The translations under genes were made by a program, and so were the position numbers. The notes beneath the pieces were generated by a model. The model had not been told where the DNA came from and ran no database searches. It saw only the letters and a list, made by a program, of their open reading frames with translations. Source: an uncultured Lachnospiraceae bacterium (lineage in GTDB: Bacteria; Bacillota; Clostridia; Lachnospirales; Lachnospiraceae). Taken from it: 64,000 bases of DNA. The stretch covers positions 149,071 through 213,070 of the forward strand of contig CANRFJ010000002.1 of assembly GCA_947629865.1 (NCBI GenBank), given 5' to 3'. Each line of letters begins with the position of its first letter. The stretch's first letter is position 1. This document shows, one piece after another, positions 35,202-45,076 of the stretch.

Positions 35202-35254
35202 CCCTGTGGGAAAATTATCACATTCAATCTACCACAGGGCAGCAGGAATGTCAA
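35202..35254 (-). promoter_or_regulatory. mntP promoter with inverted-repeat operator
   Basis: On the minus strand TTGACA (35249-35254), a 17-bp spacer and TAGATT (35226-35231) form a promoter. The inverted repeat CCCTGTGG/CCACAGGG has one half inside the spacer (35232-35239) and the other about 10 bp after the start site (35202-35209), a position suited to repression or a 5' stem-loop. Confidence 0.55.
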
Positions 35255-35263
35255 TGTAACTGG

Positions 35264-35292
35264 TTGACAGTGTAAACAAAATATGCAATAAT
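35264..35292 (+). promoter_or_regulatory. promoter of the 35328 lipoprotein gene
   Basis: TTGACA and AATAAT with a 17-bp spacer, 36 bp before the start codon. It is divergent from the mntP promoter, with -35 elements about 10 bp apart. Confidence 0.62.
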
Positions 35293-35327
35293 AAACACAA
35301 ATACTGGTTTTCAAGGGAGGAATGAAT

Positions 35328-36713
35328 ATGAGAAAAAGATGGATTTCGGGAGTTGTGCTGCTTGGAGTGGTATTATCCATGACAGGCTGCGGACTGGCTA
35401 ATACGGCCGGAGACGCAGTCAGCGGAGGGGCAGTCAGCGGAGAAGCGGTCAGCGAAGGAGCAGCCAGTGGAGAGGCAGTCGGCGAAGCAGAGGGAGACAG
35501 CGCCGCCAGGGCCGCCATTATTTCAGACATATATCCGCTTTGCAGCAGCCATAACCTCTATAAGATGGAGGACAATACAGTGATTCAGTGCAGCCTGGAT
35601 GGAAAAGAACAGAAAGTGATACAGATGCCGGGGGCAGAGCGGAAAAAGAACGAGGTTGAAGTAAAATATGTCAGTGATACAGAAATTTTATATACAGTAT
35701 ACCGGGATTATGACGGAAAAGAAAGCGAGTATGAATTCTGTGATGAGCTATGGAGTGTGCCGGTTCGGCAGACAGGCGGGGAAAATCGTCCCGGCAGTCA
35801 GACAGACGGGGAAAACCGTCCCGACTGTCAGGACGAACTGCTTTTAGATAAGGCGGAAAAGATTTTGGAGAAAGCGGACGGAATGGGGGGCCTTCTGTAT
35901 GTAGATGAAAATTTTATTGCCTGGTTGGACGCTACGTCAGCTGTTTATAACGAATACGACCGCAGGGAAAAGAAATTTATTTCTGTGTGCAGCGGGGATA
36001 AGAAGAATACATATTATGCTTTTCCGACGGGAAAGTATGGCACGGCAAACGGATATGAAAGATTTTCCTCCAATTCAGTGCTGCTGGAAACGGAGGATAA
36101 CACGAGCATTTATGCACACAAGGTGGGAAGCGGCAAGATAGAGCGGGTTGCAACCCATTACAGTGACCGCTATAGCGACGGGGTGAATCTTGCCTGTGGC
36201 GGGAACAGGATTTACTATACGACGCTCCACAACACATATTCCGATCCGTATAAAGAGATCGAAGATGAATACAGCTATGATATATGGTGTTATGATGGCG
36301 ATACTGGTGAGAACAAAATCTTAGTCAGGGAGGAGCAGCTCCGGCAGATATATCCGAAATTTTGGTTGGTTGACTCCCTTTTTACAGATGGCAGTGAATC
36401 GTTATATGCGATTATCTATACAAGGGACGGAGAGACATTGGATCTTAAGGTTGTAAAGATTTCTCTCTCCGGAAAACAGGAAATTGTGCCCGTTGAGCCG
36501 CTGAACAAAGCGTTAGATAGCGATAGCGACTTTTTAGCGTATATTTACGGATTTGCGGCAGATAGATGTTTTTACGGAAAATATGAAACAGGGGAAAAGA
36601 GTGAGGAAGAATATTATACCTGCAATCTCTCTACGGGAGAGATAAAAAAAGTTACAAAGGGTGATCCGGAGTACTATTTCTGGGTACTAGATGACTGGTC
36701 TTGGGGTGAATAA
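35328..36713 (+). CDS. lipoprotein with Ala/Gly/Ser-Val repeat linker and propeller-like domain
   Basis: A 461-aa surface lipoprotein. The signal peptide ends in the lipobox LSMTGC. A low-complexity linker of GGAVSGEAVSEGA-type units follows. The rest has repeated strand pairs (VKYVSDTEILYTVYRD, LACGGNRIYYTTLHN, SESLYAIIYTRDG, FAADRCFYGKYE) that look like a DUF5050-type beta-propeller. A Gly/Glu/Asn repeat (TGGENRPGS, TDGENRPDC) interrupts it near residue 150. GGGAGG lies 7 nt before the ATG at 35328. Function is unknown; display on the envelope is inferred. Confidence 0.75.
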   Translation: MRKRWISGVVLLGVVLSMTGCGLANTAGDAVSGGAVSGEAVSEGAASGEAVGEAEGDSAARAAIISDIYPLCSSHNLYKMEDNTVIQCSLDGKEQKVIQMPGAERKKNEVEVKYVSDTEILYTVYRDYDGKESEYEFCDELWSVPVRQTGGENRPGSQTDGENRPDCQDELLLDKAEKILEKADGMGGLLYVDENFIAWLDATSAVYNEYDRREKKFISVCSGDKKNTYYAFPTGKYGTANGYERFSSNSVLLETEDNTSIYAHKVGSGKIERVATHYSDRYSDGVNLACGGNRIYYTTLHNTYSDPYKEIEDEYSYDIWCYDGDTGENKILVREEQLRQIYPKFWLVDSLFTDGSESLYAIIYTRDGETLDLKVVKISLSGKQEIVPVEPLNKALDSDSDFLAYIYGFAADRCFYGKYETGEKSEEEYYTCNLSTGEIKKVTKGDPEYYFWVLDDWSWGE

Positions 36714-36809
36714 GGCACAGAGGGGCGCTTCGGACTATTATGGCGGATTTTGCATTTTATCCGACAGTGTGGTATGATAGGGGAAGAAAACCAATGGGGA
36801 GGTGTACCT

Positions 36810-37064
36810 ATGGCGCGAAAGAGCAGTGTAGAAAGGGCAAACCGGCAGATTGGCGGATTTGCCAGTGCAAAGAAAAATATTGTGATACAGTATCAGGGAC
36901 GGGAGCGCTCGGAAAAGCATCTGTTGGATTTGATCTATCAGGATGTAATAGAGCGCGGAGTTCCGGAGGACGACATCGAGACAGTGGACGTGTATATCAA
37001 GCTGGAGGAGCAGGCCGTATATTATGTGGTAAACAAAAACATCAAGGGACAGATTGCATTTTAG
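36810..37064 (+). CDS. DUF6465-family small protein
   Basis: An 84-aa soluble protein beginning MARKSSVERANRQIG and containing KNIVIQYQGRERSEKHLLDLIYQDV and AVYYVVNKNIKGQI, the pattern I associate with DUF6465, a family common in Lachnospiraceae. The role is unknown; it often lies near replication, partition or chromosome-organisation genes. GGGGAGG is 7 nt before the ATG at 36810. The ParA gene begins 36 bp after it, so they are likely cotranscribed. Confidence 0.7.
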   Translation: MARKSSVERANRQIGGFASAKKNIVIQYQGRERSEKHLLDLIYQDVIERGVPEDDIETVDVYIKLEEQAVYYVVNKNIKGQIAF

Positions 37065-37100
37065 GTTACAGATGAAATACATGCAGAACGGAGGATAACG

Positions 37101-37856
37101 ATGGCGGTTACTTATGTGATAGCGAATCAGAAGGGTGGAATCGGAAAGACGACGACGGCGACGACGCTGGCCGGTGTGCTGGCCACAAAGGGAAAGACTT
37201 TGCTCATTGATGCCGATCCGCAGGGCAACAGCACGAGCACCTATCAGGCCCAAATTGAGGATCAGGCGACGTTGTATGACGTTATGGTGGACGCGGAGGC
37301 GCTGCCGATTGAGGACGCTGTTCAGAAGATGGAAAACGGGGATATTGTGGCGTCCGATCCACTTCTTGCCAATGCGGGAAAGCTGCTGGACGGCAATGTG
37401 GAGGGCATGTACCGGCTCCAGGACGCTATGGATATGCTGGAGGGCTATGATTATATCGTGATCGACACGGCGCCGTCTCTGGACGTGGTACTTTATAACT
37501 GTCTGATTGCAGCGGACAAGGTTATTATACCGGTGACTGCGGACGCATATGCAATGCAGGGCTTATCCAAACTGACCGATACCATTAAGGCGGTTCAGAA
37601 ACGGCAGAATCCGAGGCTCTCTATCGCCGGATTGCTGCTTGTGAAATATTCGGGGCGCTCCAACCTTGAGAAGAATCTCCGGCAGAAGATACAGGAAGTG
37701 GCGGAGCAGATTGGCACGCAGCTGTTTGCCACTGTGATCCGTGAGTGCGTAAAGACAAAAGAGGCTCAGATGAATAAAAAACTGTTGATTGACTATGCGC
37801 CGAACTGCACGACGATGCAGGACTATAGGGACTTTGTTGAGGAACTGCTGGCATAG
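37101..37856 (+). CDS. ParA/Soj-type partition ATPase
   Basis: A 251-aa deviant-Walker ATPase: KGGIGKTTTATTLAG at residues 11-25, DADPQGN (switch I) and YIVIDTAPS (Walker B). ParA proteins form ATP-dependent dimers on DNA and move plasmids, chromosomes or protein complexes. No ParB or parS-like site follows, and the next gene is 320 bp away, so it is an orphan that may position something other than DNA or work with the DUF6465 protein. GGAGG precedes the ATG. Confidence 0.88.
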   Translation: MAVTYVIANQKGGIGKTTTATTLAGVLATKGKTLLIDADPQGNSTSTYQAQIEDQATLYDVMVDAEALPIEDAVQKMENGDIVASDPLLANAGKLLDGNVEGMYRLQDAMDMLEGYDYIVIDTAPSLDVVLYNCLIAADKVIIPVTADAYAMQGLSKLTDTIKAVQKRQNPRLSIAGLLLVKYSGRSNLEKNLRQKIQEVAEQIGTQLFATVIRECVKTKEAQMNKKLLIDYAPNCTTMQDYRDFVEELLA

Positions 37857-37870
37857 AGCGAAATCTTGCG

Positions 37871-37961
37871 TCCGGCGCCGCTTTTGCGCCGGTCTGCAGT
37901 GTGGGGGAATATAAGTTTCTGACTTTGTGGGAATTATCAGAGCCAGGGAATTATCAGAGCC
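37871..37961. repeat. post-parA hairpin and 16-bp direct repeat in a 321-bp gap
   Basis: The gap 37857-38177 holds a CCGGCGC/GCGCCGG stem-loop just after parA, a 16-bp direct repeat (GGGAATTATCAGAGCC at 37929 and 37946, one base apart), and then an abrupt change to AT-rich sequence leading to the next promoter. No gene is evident. The composition switch marks the start of the accessory region. Confidence 0.55.
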
Positions 37962-38124
37962 GTCCTGCGATGGGAGTTGCGGGGCGGTTTTAGTGCGGCG
38001 TAAAAAGGCTGTTTTAGGCACCTGCGTACGTTACCCAGAAAGAAATTCCGATATTTACAAAATAATATTAAAACACAATAATCGAATATTAAATGAATAA
38101 AATTGTGAAAAAATCACAAAAATA

Positions 38125-38153
38125 TTGACATAACATCAAAAAAAGACTATATT
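38125..38153 (+). promoter_or_regulatory. promoter of the AbiL-like pair
   Basis: TTGACA, a 17-bp spacer and TATATT, 24 bp before the start codon of the ATPase gene. Confidence 0.68.
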
Positions 38154-38177
38154 TATGTAGTAAAGGAGGGATTTGAT

Positions 38178-39371
38178 ATGCTAGTACAATTTATGGTAAA
38201 GAATGTTTTGTCTTTTAAGAAAGAGACTGTTTTGGACATGACAGCAATTAACGCATATAAAGAGCATGAATGTAATTTGATTGAGTACGGGACAAAAGAG
38301 AGGATTCTCAGGGTGGCAGCCATTTATGGGGCAAATGCAAGTGGGAAGTCAAATCTGTATCTGGCAATGAAATATTTTCAGCAAATTATTTTGGCGTCAT
38401 TTAATAATGTGGAAGATGGTGAGAGGACGGCAATTGACAAGTTTTACCGGCCGTTTCTATTCGAAAAAGGGAAGGAAAATTCAGAATTTCAGATAATTGA
38501 AATATTAAATGGCTATGAGTACAAGTATGGATTTGAATATAATGCGGATTGTATTGTGACGGAATGGTTGTACAGGAAAAGTCTGGAAACAAACAGAAGA
38601 ACAACTATTTTTGAAAGAAGCACTGATACCGTTGAATTTGGGGCTTTGGTGAGAAAGGAGTGCGACGTATATAAGGAACAGCTTCCGGCTGAAACCTTAG
38701 TACTTTCTTTTTTTAATAAGTTAAAACTAAAAACGGATATTTTCAAAAGCGTTTATTCCGGAATAATGAGCACACTGGTAGTTCCGACCGATTTTTTTGA
38801 GGACAAATCTATTTTGCAAACGTATTTGCCAAATGTCATTGACAATGACAAAGAGAAGTTAGTAGAATTTTTATCGGCGATTGATACAGGTATTAAAGAT
38901 ATTATTTATGATGACAGCGAAAATGAACTGAGTTTTTTTACGTTTCATAGCGGAAAAGAGGGAGAGGATTATCCGTTAAGTTTATTTTATGAATCGGAGG
39001 GCACGATTAAAAGTATTATGCTGTTTATTTATGCCAGAATAGCAATTTTGAATGACGCTTCTATTTTTGTGGACGAGTTGAATATTAAACTGCACCCTCT
39101 GCTGTTAAAATTTATTATTGACTTGTTTTATGATGAAAACTCTATGGCGCAGTTGGTTTACACAACGCACGATACTACTTTGATGGACAAAAAGTTTTTC
39201 AGGAGAGATCAGATTTGGTTTGTTCAAAAGGATGAGTTCGGTTATTCAGAGTTATCCGCTTTGTCTGATTTTAAAGTCAGATCGGATGCATCATTTGAAA
39301 AGGATTATCTGGCGGGAGTGTACGGTGGGATTCCTCTTATCAAGGAGTTTATGATGAAAGAGGGTGAATAA
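38178..39371 (+). CDS. AAA15-type ATPase, RloA/AbiLi-like
   Basis: A 397-aa OLD-like/ABC-type AAA ATPase. Walker A is GANASGKSNLYLAM (about residue 54), Walker B is ASIFVDELNIKLHP, and a switch His follows in YTTHDTTLMD; MVKNVLSFKKET at the N-terminus is typical of the AAA_15 group. The next gene, separated by no bases, encodes a RloB protein. This pairing is that of the AbiL phage-abortive-infection system and RloAB, in which the ATPase senses or loads and the partner acts. AAAGGAGG precedes the ATG. Lower GC than the upstream genes suggests acquisition. Confidence 0.82.
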   Translation: MLVQFMVKNVLSFKKETVLDMTAINAYKEHECNLIEYGTKERILRVAAIYGANASGKSNLYLAMKYFQQIILASFNNVEDGERTAIDKFYRPFLFEKGKENSEFQIIEILNGYEYKYGFEYNADCIVTEWLYRKSLETNRRTTIFERSTDTVEFGALVRKECDVYKEQLPAETLVLSFFNKLKLKTDIFKSVYSGIMSTLVVPTDFFEDKSILQTYLPNVIDNDKEKLVEFLSAIDTGIKDIIYDDSENELSFFTFHSGKEGEDYPLSLFYESEGTIKSIMLFIYARIAILNDASIFVDELNIKLHPLLLKFIIDLFYDENSMAQLVYTTHDTTLMDKKFFRRDQIWFVQKDEFGYSELSALSDFKVRSDASFEKDYLAGVYGGIPLIKEFMMKEGE

Positions 39372-40058
39372 ATGGGATCAGATGATATATTCAAAAAGCG
39401 GAGGGAAGAACGAAGACAGAGGCGGCATGAGTACAGGACACCCAAAGCGAATTCTTTTCTGATTGTGACAGAAGGTGAAAAGACAGAACCATTGTATTTT
39501 AAAGGGCTTCAAAAACTCATCAAAGAAAAAGTGGGCGGAATGGTCGATGTTATTGAAACCCCTGTGATAAAAATTTGCGGAGAGGGCTGTGCGACAGAAA
39601 AATTGATCGAGATTACAGAAAAAATTGTAAAAGACGCAAAGATAATATACCAAAATGTCTGGGTGGTTTTTGACAAGGATGATTTTGAAGATTTTGATCA
39701 GGCGATACAGGACGCTGCAAATAAGGGATATAAGATAGCATGGAGTAATCCGTCGTTTGAATATTGGTTGTATTTACATTTCTGTTATAGCGATGCGGCG
39801 CTTCATAGAGACGAATGGAAGAAAAAATTAGATGCCCTGTTCAAACAATACCAATTAGGAGACGGCATTTATAAAAAGAATTATGAAAATATATATGATT
39901 TAGTTGATTCTTTTGATGGTGTGGATACCGCAATAAAAAATGCAAAAGGAAGGATGGCCTCTTTCAGAAAAGGTATTGATAAATGCTCTGCATTTGATCC
40001 AGGAACGATGGTGTATCAACTGGTGCAGGAATTGAAACAGTATCTGAACGAAGTGTAA
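39372..40058 (+). CDS. RloB-family (TOPRIM-like) effector, AbiLii-like
   Basis: A 228-aa soluble protein with a TOPRIM-like core: FLIVTEGEKTEPLYFKGL contains the catalytic-type Glu, and VWVVFDKDDFEDF the Asp-x-Asp. A basic N-terminal tail (KKRREERRQRRHEY) may bind nucleic acid, and NPSFEYWLYLHF is a RloB hallmark. It follows the ATPase gene directly. In AbiL-type systems this subunit is the likely nuclease toxin. Activity is inferred from the family. Confidence 0.82.
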   Translation: MGSDDIFKKRREERRQRRHEYRTPKANSFLIVTEGEKTEPLYFKGLQKLIKEKVGGMVDVIETPVIKICGEGCATEKLIEITEKIVKDAKIIYQNVWVVFDKDDFEDFDQAIQDAANKGYKIAWSNPSFEYWLYLHFCYSDAALHRDEWKKKLDALFKQYQLGDGIYKKNYENIYDLVDSFDGVDTAIKNAKGRMASFRKGIDKCSAFDPGTMVYQLVQELKQYLNEV

Positions 40059-40170
40059 AAAGCATTGCAGGGGACAGAAGCTTCCAAGTCCTTTTTATAG
40101 GATTTGCGGTGTGATATAATGACGAAAAATTATTCCGGAACCGGAAACAAAACAGAATGGAGGTTACATT

Positions 40171-40743
40171 ATGAGACAAATTTCAAAAAACAGAAGCGGC
40201 AGGGTGGCGGTAAAAGGTTTTGCGGTTGTTTTCTTACTGGTGGCTGCCCTGGTGGCAGGAAGCAGCAGTTTGGGGGGTTTTTCGTCCGATTCAGTGGTGT
40301 ATGCGAAGGGTGTGACTCTCGGCCAGCGCAATGCGCTGAGGACGGCCAGGAATTATCTCCGCACGATGCCGTTTTCACAGAAGGGACTGGTAAAGCAGTT
40401 GAAATATGAGGGCTATTCCTCCAAGGAGGCCCGATATGGCGCCGGACACTGCAAGGCCAACTGGAAAAAACAGGCGTTGAAATCAGCTAAAAATTATCTG
40501 GGTACGATGGCTTTTTCCCGCAAGGGACTGATTAAGCAGCTGAAATACGAAGGATTTACGGCGAGTCAGGCCAATTATGGGGTGGCGCATTGCGGAGCAA
40601 ATTGGAAAAAACAAGCTGCGAAGTCGGCGAAAAATTATTTGAAAACAATGTCTTTTTCAAAAAGCGGTCTGATTAACCAATTGATGTATGAAGGGTTCAC
40701 AAGGGCGCAGGCAAATTATGGAGTCAAAAAGGCCGGATATTAA
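40171..40743 (+). CDS. secreted triple-repeat Ltp-domain protein
   Basis: A 190-aa exported protein. The signal peptide (GFAVVFLLVAALVAG) ends near VVYA-KG and has no lipobox Cys. The mature protein consists of three 45-50-residue repeats, each with a short helix pair of the form ARNYLRTMPFSQKGLVKQLKYEG and a partner helix ending in YG. This is the Ltp repeat, first known from the lipoprotein of phage TP-J34 that blocks injection of phage DNA. Many Firmicutes carry host copies with unknown roles. GGAGG lies upstream of the ATG. It follows the AbiL-like pair by 112 bp. Confidence 0.8.
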   Translation: MRQISKNRSGRVAVKGFAVVFLLVAALVAGSSSLGGFSSDSVVYAKGVTLGQRNALRTARNYLRTMPFSQKGLVKQLKYEGYSSKEARYGAGHCKANWKKQALKSAKNYLGTMAFSRKGLIKQLKYEGFTASQANYGVAHCGANWKKQAAKSAKNYLKTMSFSKSGLINQLMYEGFTRAQANYGVKKAGY

Positions 40744-40791
40744 AGGAAACGGCGTTTCATTTGGCCTATGGCATTACGAAAGGATAAAGAG

Positions 40792-41784
40792 ATGGCAAGA
40801 GGGGTAAATCAGAAACTGAAAATACTGTATCTCATGAAGATTTTTCTGGAGAGGACGGACGAGACGCACAGCCTCACCATGCCGCAGATCCTTGCGGCGC
40901 TTGAATCATACGGTATTCGGGCCGAGAGAAAAAGCATCTACAGCGATTTGGAAAGTCTGCGGGTGTTCGGCCTGGATATCATCGGCGAGCAGCAGGACAG
41001 AACCTATCGCTATCATGTGGGGAGCCGGAGGTTTGAACTCGCAGAACTGAAACTGCTGGTGGATTCAGTACAGTCCGCCAAGTTTATCACGGCGAAGAAG
41101 ACAAAAGAACTGATTAAGAAAATCGGGGAACTGGCCAGCCGGCATGAGGCCGCCCAGTTGCAGCGGCAGGTATATGTGGCAGAGCGGGTTAAGACTATAA
41201 ACGAGAGTATTTACTACAATGTGGACAAACTCCATGCGGCAATCAACTCCAATGTGCGGATTACATTTCAGTATTTTCAGTGGAATGTCCGCAAAGAAAT
41301 GGTGTTCCGCCGGAACGGCGAGCTGTATGAGGCGAGCCCTTGGGCGCTGTCCTGGGACGATGAAAATTATTATCTCATTGCCTTTGAACACAGGGAGCGG
41401 ACAATCAAACATTTTCGGGTGGACAAGATGTTGCATATAGAACTAACCGGTGACAGGCGCGAGGGGAGTGAGCAGTTCCGCAGGTTTGACATGGCCGTAT
41501 ACGCCAGAAAGACATTTGGAATGTATCGTGGCGAGGAAAATATTGTGAGTCTGGAATGTGACAACAGCCTTGTGGGTGTGGTGATTGACCGCTTCGGCAA
41601 AGATGTCCCGATTTCACCGGTGAATGACAACTGCTTTCTCACTCATGTAAAAGTGGCAGTCAGCCGCCAGTTCCTCGGCTGGATAATTGCGCTTGGAGAA
41701 GGAGTCCGCATTACCGGGCCGGACACGGTGGTGCGCCAGATGCGGGAGGAAATAGAACGGCTGAGGAGGCAATATGGAGAATAG
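40792..41784 (+). CDS. WYL-domain transcriptional regulator
   Basis: A 330-aa regulator with an N-terminal winged-helix DNA-binding domain (SLTMPQILAALESYGIRAERKSIYSDLESLRVFG) and a central WYL-type ligand domain (YEASPWALSWDDENYYLIAFEHRERTIKHFRVDKM), followed by a WCX-type C-terminal extension. WYL regulators often control defence genes by sensing nucleic acids or nucleotides. AAGGAT lies 6 nt before the ATG at 40792, preferred over the track's upstream ATG. A ribosome site and a new short ORF overlap its stop codon, where a mobile element begins. Confidence 0.85.
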   Translation: MARGVNQKLKILYLMKIFLERTDETHSLTMPQILAALESYGIRAERKSIYSDLESLRVFGLDIIGEQQDRTYRYHVGSRRFELAELKLLVDSVQSAKFITAKKTKELIKKIGELASRHEAAQLQRQVYVAERVKTINESIYYNVDKLHAAINSNVRITFQYFQWNVRKEMVFRRNGELYEASPWALSWDDENYYLIAFEHRERTIKHFRVDKMLHIELTGDRREGSEQFRRFDMAVYARKTFGMYRGEENIVSLECDNSLVGVVIDRFGKDVPISPVNDNCFLTHVKVAVSRQFLGWIIALGEGVRITGPDTVVRQMREEIERLRRQYGE

Positions 41785-41830
41785 GCGCCCATGCGAGACG
41801 GACATGTTTCTCTATCATAAAGATATTTCT
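41774..41830 (+). pseudogene. truncated 5' end of a gene cut by the mobile element (probable)
   Basis: GAGGAGG is followed 4 nt later by an ATG overlapping the WYL stop. The frame reads MENRRPCETDMFLYHKDIS and then enters the antisense of the recombinase gene's 3' end. It looks like the start of a gene cotranscribed with the WYL regulator whose remainder was displaced by insertion of the serine-recombinase element. I do not recognise the family, and the rest of the gene is not evident in the window. The exact junction is unknown. Confidence 0.4.
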
Positions 41831-41838
41831 GGAACAAC

Positions 41839-43704
<1,866 letters not shown>

Positions 43705-43856
43705 CTATATGGTTATATTCTAACACAGATATGCCGATTATGATACACTGTTTTGATTTTTTGGCAAGAAAAAAGACAGAGCGTGCGGCTCTGCCTGAAA
43801 GATATTTCTTGTCTCTCATTAATAGGAGATTTTTGGTGGGATAATCGGAACTGTTT

Positions 43857-44879
43857 TTAAATTTCTGTTGATAAATTTTCAATCATTCTGTCAAAATCTG
43901 ATTCAATGGGCTGAAGTTTATTATAGATGTCGTATTCCCCATATGCCTTTTCTAATGCCTGCTGGTGGGAAACCTTTCCATTATCCTTTAAAATATCATA
44001 CTTTCTAAATTCGAGAAATGCATTGATACTGTCAGAGAACTCCTGCATGGTAAAAGCGTTTTCACGTCCAACCAAATCCTCTATGTAATCAAAATAGCCG
44101 GATACAGCTCGCTCAAGCTGTCGGATTTGTTTTTCATCCAGATAATTCTTTGCAATGGGAGTATCCGATTTTAGAATACGACCATCCGGTGCGTATTTCC
44201 AAGTGGTTAATCCCATATGTTCTTTGGTATGGTCGGCAGATTCATACACAATTTCTGCCGCAGTTTTCCCGGTAATGGCATAGTGGAACTTGTTCTGCAC
44301 AGTGGCATAAAAACGGTGGGTAACTTCAGAATCTTTGTTGTAATCAATGCTGCACTCCGCAAAAATATCTGTAATCTGTTGCCAGATTCTGCGTTCACTG
44401 GCACGGATGGAACGGATTCGCTCCAGCAGTTCCCTAAAATAATCCTTGCCAAAAGCAGTTTTTGCGAGTTTCAGACGTTCATCATCCATTGCAAATCCCT
44501 TTATCATGTATTCTTTCAGGATGTTTGTTGCCCAGATGCGGAATTGTGTTGCTTTTATGGAATTTACCCGATAGCCGACAGAAATAATGGCATCCAGATT
44601 ATAATAATTCGTATCTTTGGTTTGTGTTTTGCCCTCTACAGCACCATGCTGAGTGGTTGTTGCAATTTTTGCAACAACCACTTCTTCCTTTAATTCGTCT
44701 GTTTCAAAAATTTTAGTGAGATGTCTGCTGATGCCGGATTTATCAATACCAAATAGTTCTGCCATTGCTTTCTGCGTAATCCAGATGCTTTCATCTTTAA
44801 TCAACGCACTTACTGTTACAGAATCATCTTCCGTGCGGTAAAGTACCATTTCCATTTGTTTTGTGATATCCATATTCAT
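43857..44879 (-). CDS. RhuM-family protein
   Basis: A 340-aa protein of the virulence-associated RhuM family: an N-terminal DNA-binding-like region (DESIWITQKAMAELFGIDKSGISRHLTKIF), the signature YYNLDAIISVGYRVNS, FRIWATNILKEYMIKGF, and a helical C-terminus. These proteins occur on mobile elements and pathogenicity islands; their role is unknown, perhaps toxin or defence regulation. AAAGGAA lies 9 nt before the ATG. It sits between the recombinase and DUF6076 genes on the same strand. A 23-bp palindrome lies just upstream. Confidence 0.85.
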   Translation of the reverse strand: MNMDITKQMEMVLYRTEDDSVTVSALIKDESIWITQKAMAELFGIDKSGISRHLTKIFETDELKEEVVVAKIATTTQHGAVEGKTQTKDTNYYNLDAIISVGYRVNSIKATQFRIWATNILKEYMIKGFAMDDERLKLAKTAFGKDYFRELLERIRSIRASERRIWQQITDIFAECSIDYNKDSEVTHRFYATVQNKFHYAITGKTAAEIVYESADHTKEHMGLTTWKYAPDGRILKSDTPIAKNYLDEKQIRQLERAVSGYFDYIEDLVGRENAFTMQEFSDSINAFLEFRKYDILKDNGKVSHQQALEKAYGEYDIYNKLQPIESDFDRMIENLSTEI

Positions 44880-44939
44880 GCAATATGTTCCTTTCTGTCT
44901 TTTATATTAACCGTTTTTTGTCTACGAAAAGCTTTTAAT

Positions 44940-44962
44940 GTGGGGTACAAATTGTACCCCAC
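44940..44962. repeat. 23-bp perfect palindrome upstream of the RhuM gene
   Basis: GTGGGGTACAA, one central base, then TTGTACCCCAC. It lies 61 bp before the RhuM start codon and after the DUF6076 stop. It may be an operator for RhuM or a terminator without a T tract. Confidence 0.6.
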
Positions 44963-45076
44963 TTGATCGAATGTGCTTTGCAGATAACACTCTTTCATAG
45001 TTTGTCGGACTTCCTCTAATTGAACTTGTAAGAATTTCTTACATGTTTGATAGGCAACGATATTTTTTCGGTTCTA

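Noticed and set aside
35162-35327. yybP-ykoY manganese riboswitch before mntP
   Set aside because: The leader shows only one inverted repeat and none of the riboswitch's conserved loops that I can recognise; a covariance search would settle it.
35162-35530. N-terminal 123 residues of the 317-aa mntP ORF
   Set aside because: Antisense of the lipoprotein signal/linker region and of the intergenic promoters; MntP proteins are about 190 aa and start at 35161.
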